From assembly GCA_946409885.1 (NCBI GenBank), contig CAMJYF010000066.1, forward strand, positions 1 through 7,843: 7,843 nucleotides of DNA. The letters are read 5' to 3'. Source of the stretch: an uncultured Clostridia bacterium. GTDB lineage: Bacteria > Bacillota > Clostridia > Oscillospirales > Acutalibacteraceae. Positions 7,308-7,843 of this stretch are shown here, one piece after another; position 1 is the first letter of the stretch; each line of letters begins with the position of its first letter. The notes under the pieces are model-generated. The model worked only from the letters and a program-made list of their open reading frames with translations, was not told where the DNA came from and did no database searches. Made by a program: the position numbers and the translations under genes.

Positions 7308-7332
7308 TTTGTCGCGCTGTTGGCGCGACAAA
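7308..7332. repeat. Hairpin with 10-bp perfect arms abutting the heptad array
   Basis: TTTGTCGCGC (7308-7317) and GCGCGACAAA (7323-7332) pair perfectly around a five-base loop. On the plus strand an A-run and the heptad array follow at once. On the minus strand the stem is followed by CTCCAATTTTTT, so a T-run lies some bases away; a terminator for leftward transcription is possible but not canonical. Confidence 0.6.
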
Positions 7333-7333
7333 A

Positions 7334-7361
7334 AAAGTTGAAAGTTGAAAGTTAAAAGTTG
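7334..7361 (+). repeat. Heptad tandem array (AAAGTTG)n, second copy
   Basis: Four 7-base units run in series: AAAGTTG, AAAGTTG, AAAGTTA, AAAGTTG. It is the same unit as in the array at 4140-4174 but on the opposite strand and outside any gene. It joins the hairpin at 7308-7332 to the structured block that follows. Confidence 0.85.
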
Positions 7362-7554
7362 AAATCGGAAACCCTGTCGGGCTTGATGATAAATATAATG
7401 CTGGCGGCTGGATTTGTCGTATCCCGCAAATTCCCCTGATGAACCAAAAACCCGCCGGGGAGGAAGCCGCGGCAGGAGGTGGTTTGCGGCGGCTAATCCC
7501 GGCGCGCGGGCGTCGGAGGCCGTCTTGGGAAACGGCCTCCGGGAGCCCTTTTTT
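7362..7554 (+). other. Structured intergenic block, candidate small RNA or dispersed repeat
   Basis: The block opens with an A+T-rich stretch carrying TATAAT (7394-7399) but no matching -35 box. It then contains several local inverted repeats: GGATTTG with CAAATTCC (about 7411-7434), TCCCC with GGGGA (about 7433-7461), and AGCCGC with GCGGCT (about 7467-7496). It ends in the terminator-like stem at 7514-7541. I cannot match it to a known RNA family. I recall many short hypothetical proteins in gut Clostridia with STFNFQLSTF-like ends, which is what this block plus the heptads encode antisense, so it may be a dispersed repeat that gene callers mistake for genes. Confidence 0.3.
7514..7554 (+). 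terminator. Terminator-like stem closing the structured block
   Basis: CGGAGGCCGT (7514-7523) and ACGGCCTCCG (7532-7541) form a perfect 10-bp stem with an eight-base loop. TTTTTT follows at 7549-7554 after a seven-base gap (GGAGCCC). The gap makes it less than canonical, but stem strength and T-run support rightward termination. Confidence 0.55.
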
Positions 7555-7556
7555 GA

Positions 7557-7673
7557 TATACTGTGTCCGGCGCGCTATACAGCGCCGGAACACAGTATAA
7601 TCTTATCCTTGTCTTATCTTCTGTTATCAGTGATCCCTCAGTGAATTCTTTAAAGATTCACTGAGGGATCACT
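7557..7673. repeat. Twin-hairpin element with phased TTATC linker
   Basis: Hairpin one pairs 7557-7573 with 7582-7599 (TATACTGTGTCCGGCGC against its complement, with one bulged A). Hairpin two pairs 7629-7646 with 7656-7673 (AGTGATCCCTCAGTGAAT, 18 bp, perfect) around TCTTTAAAG, and further pairs are possible in the loop. The 29-base linker carries TTATC at 7603, 7614 and 7624, spaced 11 and 10 bases. No open frame uses the segment sensibly. Arms of this length and fidelity suggest a small palindromic intergenic repeat or a non-autonomous mobile element; no flanking target duplication is evident. Confidence 0.6.
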
Positions 7674-7689
7674 ACAGACTTTTTTATTT

Positions 7690-7725
7690 AAAAACCGCGC
7701 CTGAATCGTTGGCGCGGTTTTTTTT
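7690..7725 (+). terminator. Strong rho-independent terminator, bidirectional
   Basis: CCGCGCC (7695-7701) and GGCGCGG (7711-7717) form a 7-bp GC stem with a nine-base loop, followed by eight T's (7718-7725). Five A's precede the stem (7690-7694), giving a T-run on the minus strand as well. It could end rightward transcripts from the hydrolase or the structured block, and leftward transcripts entering from the right edge. Confidence 0.85.
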
Positions 7726-7775
7726 GGGGGGACGCTGTCACGCGGACGTTGCTGGAACGCCCGCGTCCGTCCTGG

Positions 7776-7810
7776 CCCCGGGGCGGTCGGCCTTCACGGC
7801 CGCCCCGGGG
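7776..7810. repeat. GC-only hairpin with 14-bp arms
   Basis: Positions 7776-7789 (CCCCGGGGCGGTCG) pair with 7797-7810 (CGGCCGCCCCGGGG) around a seven-base loop, with a single T-G wobble at 7787. Just before it, CGGACG (7743-7748) and CGTCCG (7764-7769) form a smaller inverted repeat. No T-run follows before the right edge. The role is unknown. Confidence 0.65.
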
Positions 7811-7843
7811 CAGGGGGAAGGCCGCAGCACGGCGCCTTGCGCC

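Larger units (their letters stand above)
7155..7843. other. Gene-free, structure-rich right end
   Basis: No open frame here has a ribosome site, a plausible start and protein-like composition together. The stretch instead holds, in order, a 10-base direct repeat CCGCGGGGAC (7157-7166 and 7190-7199), a 26-bp near-palindrome, a hairpin, a heptad array, a structured A+T-poor block with a terminator-like stem, a twin-hairpin element, a strong terminator and a GC-only hairpin, listed separately. No clear rho-independent terminator lies immediately after the hydrolase stop; the nearest candidate is CGCCC (7263-7267) with GGGCG (7285-7289) followed by GTTTTT, which is weak. Confidence 0.8.

Noticed and set aside
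6129..7331. A 400-codon minus-strand open frame over the hydrolase gene
   Set aside because: It is V/G/H-rich with no motif, and the plus-strand hydrolase has a complete catalytic triad and a good ribosome site.
7414..7644. A 76-codon plus-strand frame in the right-end block
   Set aside because: It crosses two strong hairpins, has no ribosome site, and its translation shows no domain. It is better explained as noncoding structure.
7738..7842. Possible C-terminal end of a leftward gene, with TGA at 7740-7738 before the bidirectional terminator
   Set aside because: The position relative to the terminator is attractive, but only 34 codons are visible, the composition is A/P/R-rich, and a 14-bp-arm hairpin lies within it. 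It cannot be supported without sequence to the right.

Overview
The window looks like chromosomal DNA from a GC-rich, Gram-positive gut Clostridia relative (Oscillospirales-like is my guess). The reasons are strong AGGAGG-type ribosome sites, good sigma-A-type promoters, TTG starts, and a secreted cysteine-containing BspA-type leucine-rich-repeat protein next to carbohydrate genes. No rRNA, tRNA, CRISPR array or transposase gene is visible. The lineage call is inference only.

The layout is two divergent gene groups reading away from a compact promoter region at 5000-5139. Leftward (minus strand) come a TIM-barrel sugar isomerase/epimerase (4999-4175), a multi-pass O-antigen-ligase/polymerase-family membrane protein (4148-2454), and, after 80 bases, a large secreted LRR_5/BspA-like protein that runs off the left edge (2373-1). 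Rightward (plus strand) come a secreted GH43-like beta-propeller glycosidase (5140-6174) and, 35 bases on, a membrane-anchored alpha/beta hydrolase (6210-7154). The two promoters are back to back with -35 boxes 19 bases apart, and a 7-bp inverted repeat brackets the rightward promoter, so joint regulation is possible.

A working picture is a small carbohydrate locus: an exported glycosidase and a membrane-tethered hydrolase on one side, and a cytoplasmic sugar-handling enzyme with a glycan polymerase/ligase-type membrane protein on the other. No substrate can be read from the sequence, and the LRR gene may be an independent unit.

The right end (7155-7843) has no convincing gene but is dense in structure: a 26-bp near-palindrome, a 10-bp-arm hairpin, a heptad array (AAAGTTG)n, a possible structured RNA or dispersed repeat ending in a terminator-like stem, a twin-hairpin element with 17/18-bp arms joined by helically phased TTATC motifs, a strong bidirectional terminator, and a GC-only hairpin with 14-bp arms. 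The same heptad array also fills the 26-base gap between isomerase and polymerase and supplies the polymerase's apparent TTG start. This shared repeat, and the twin-hairpin element, are the least explained parts of the window.
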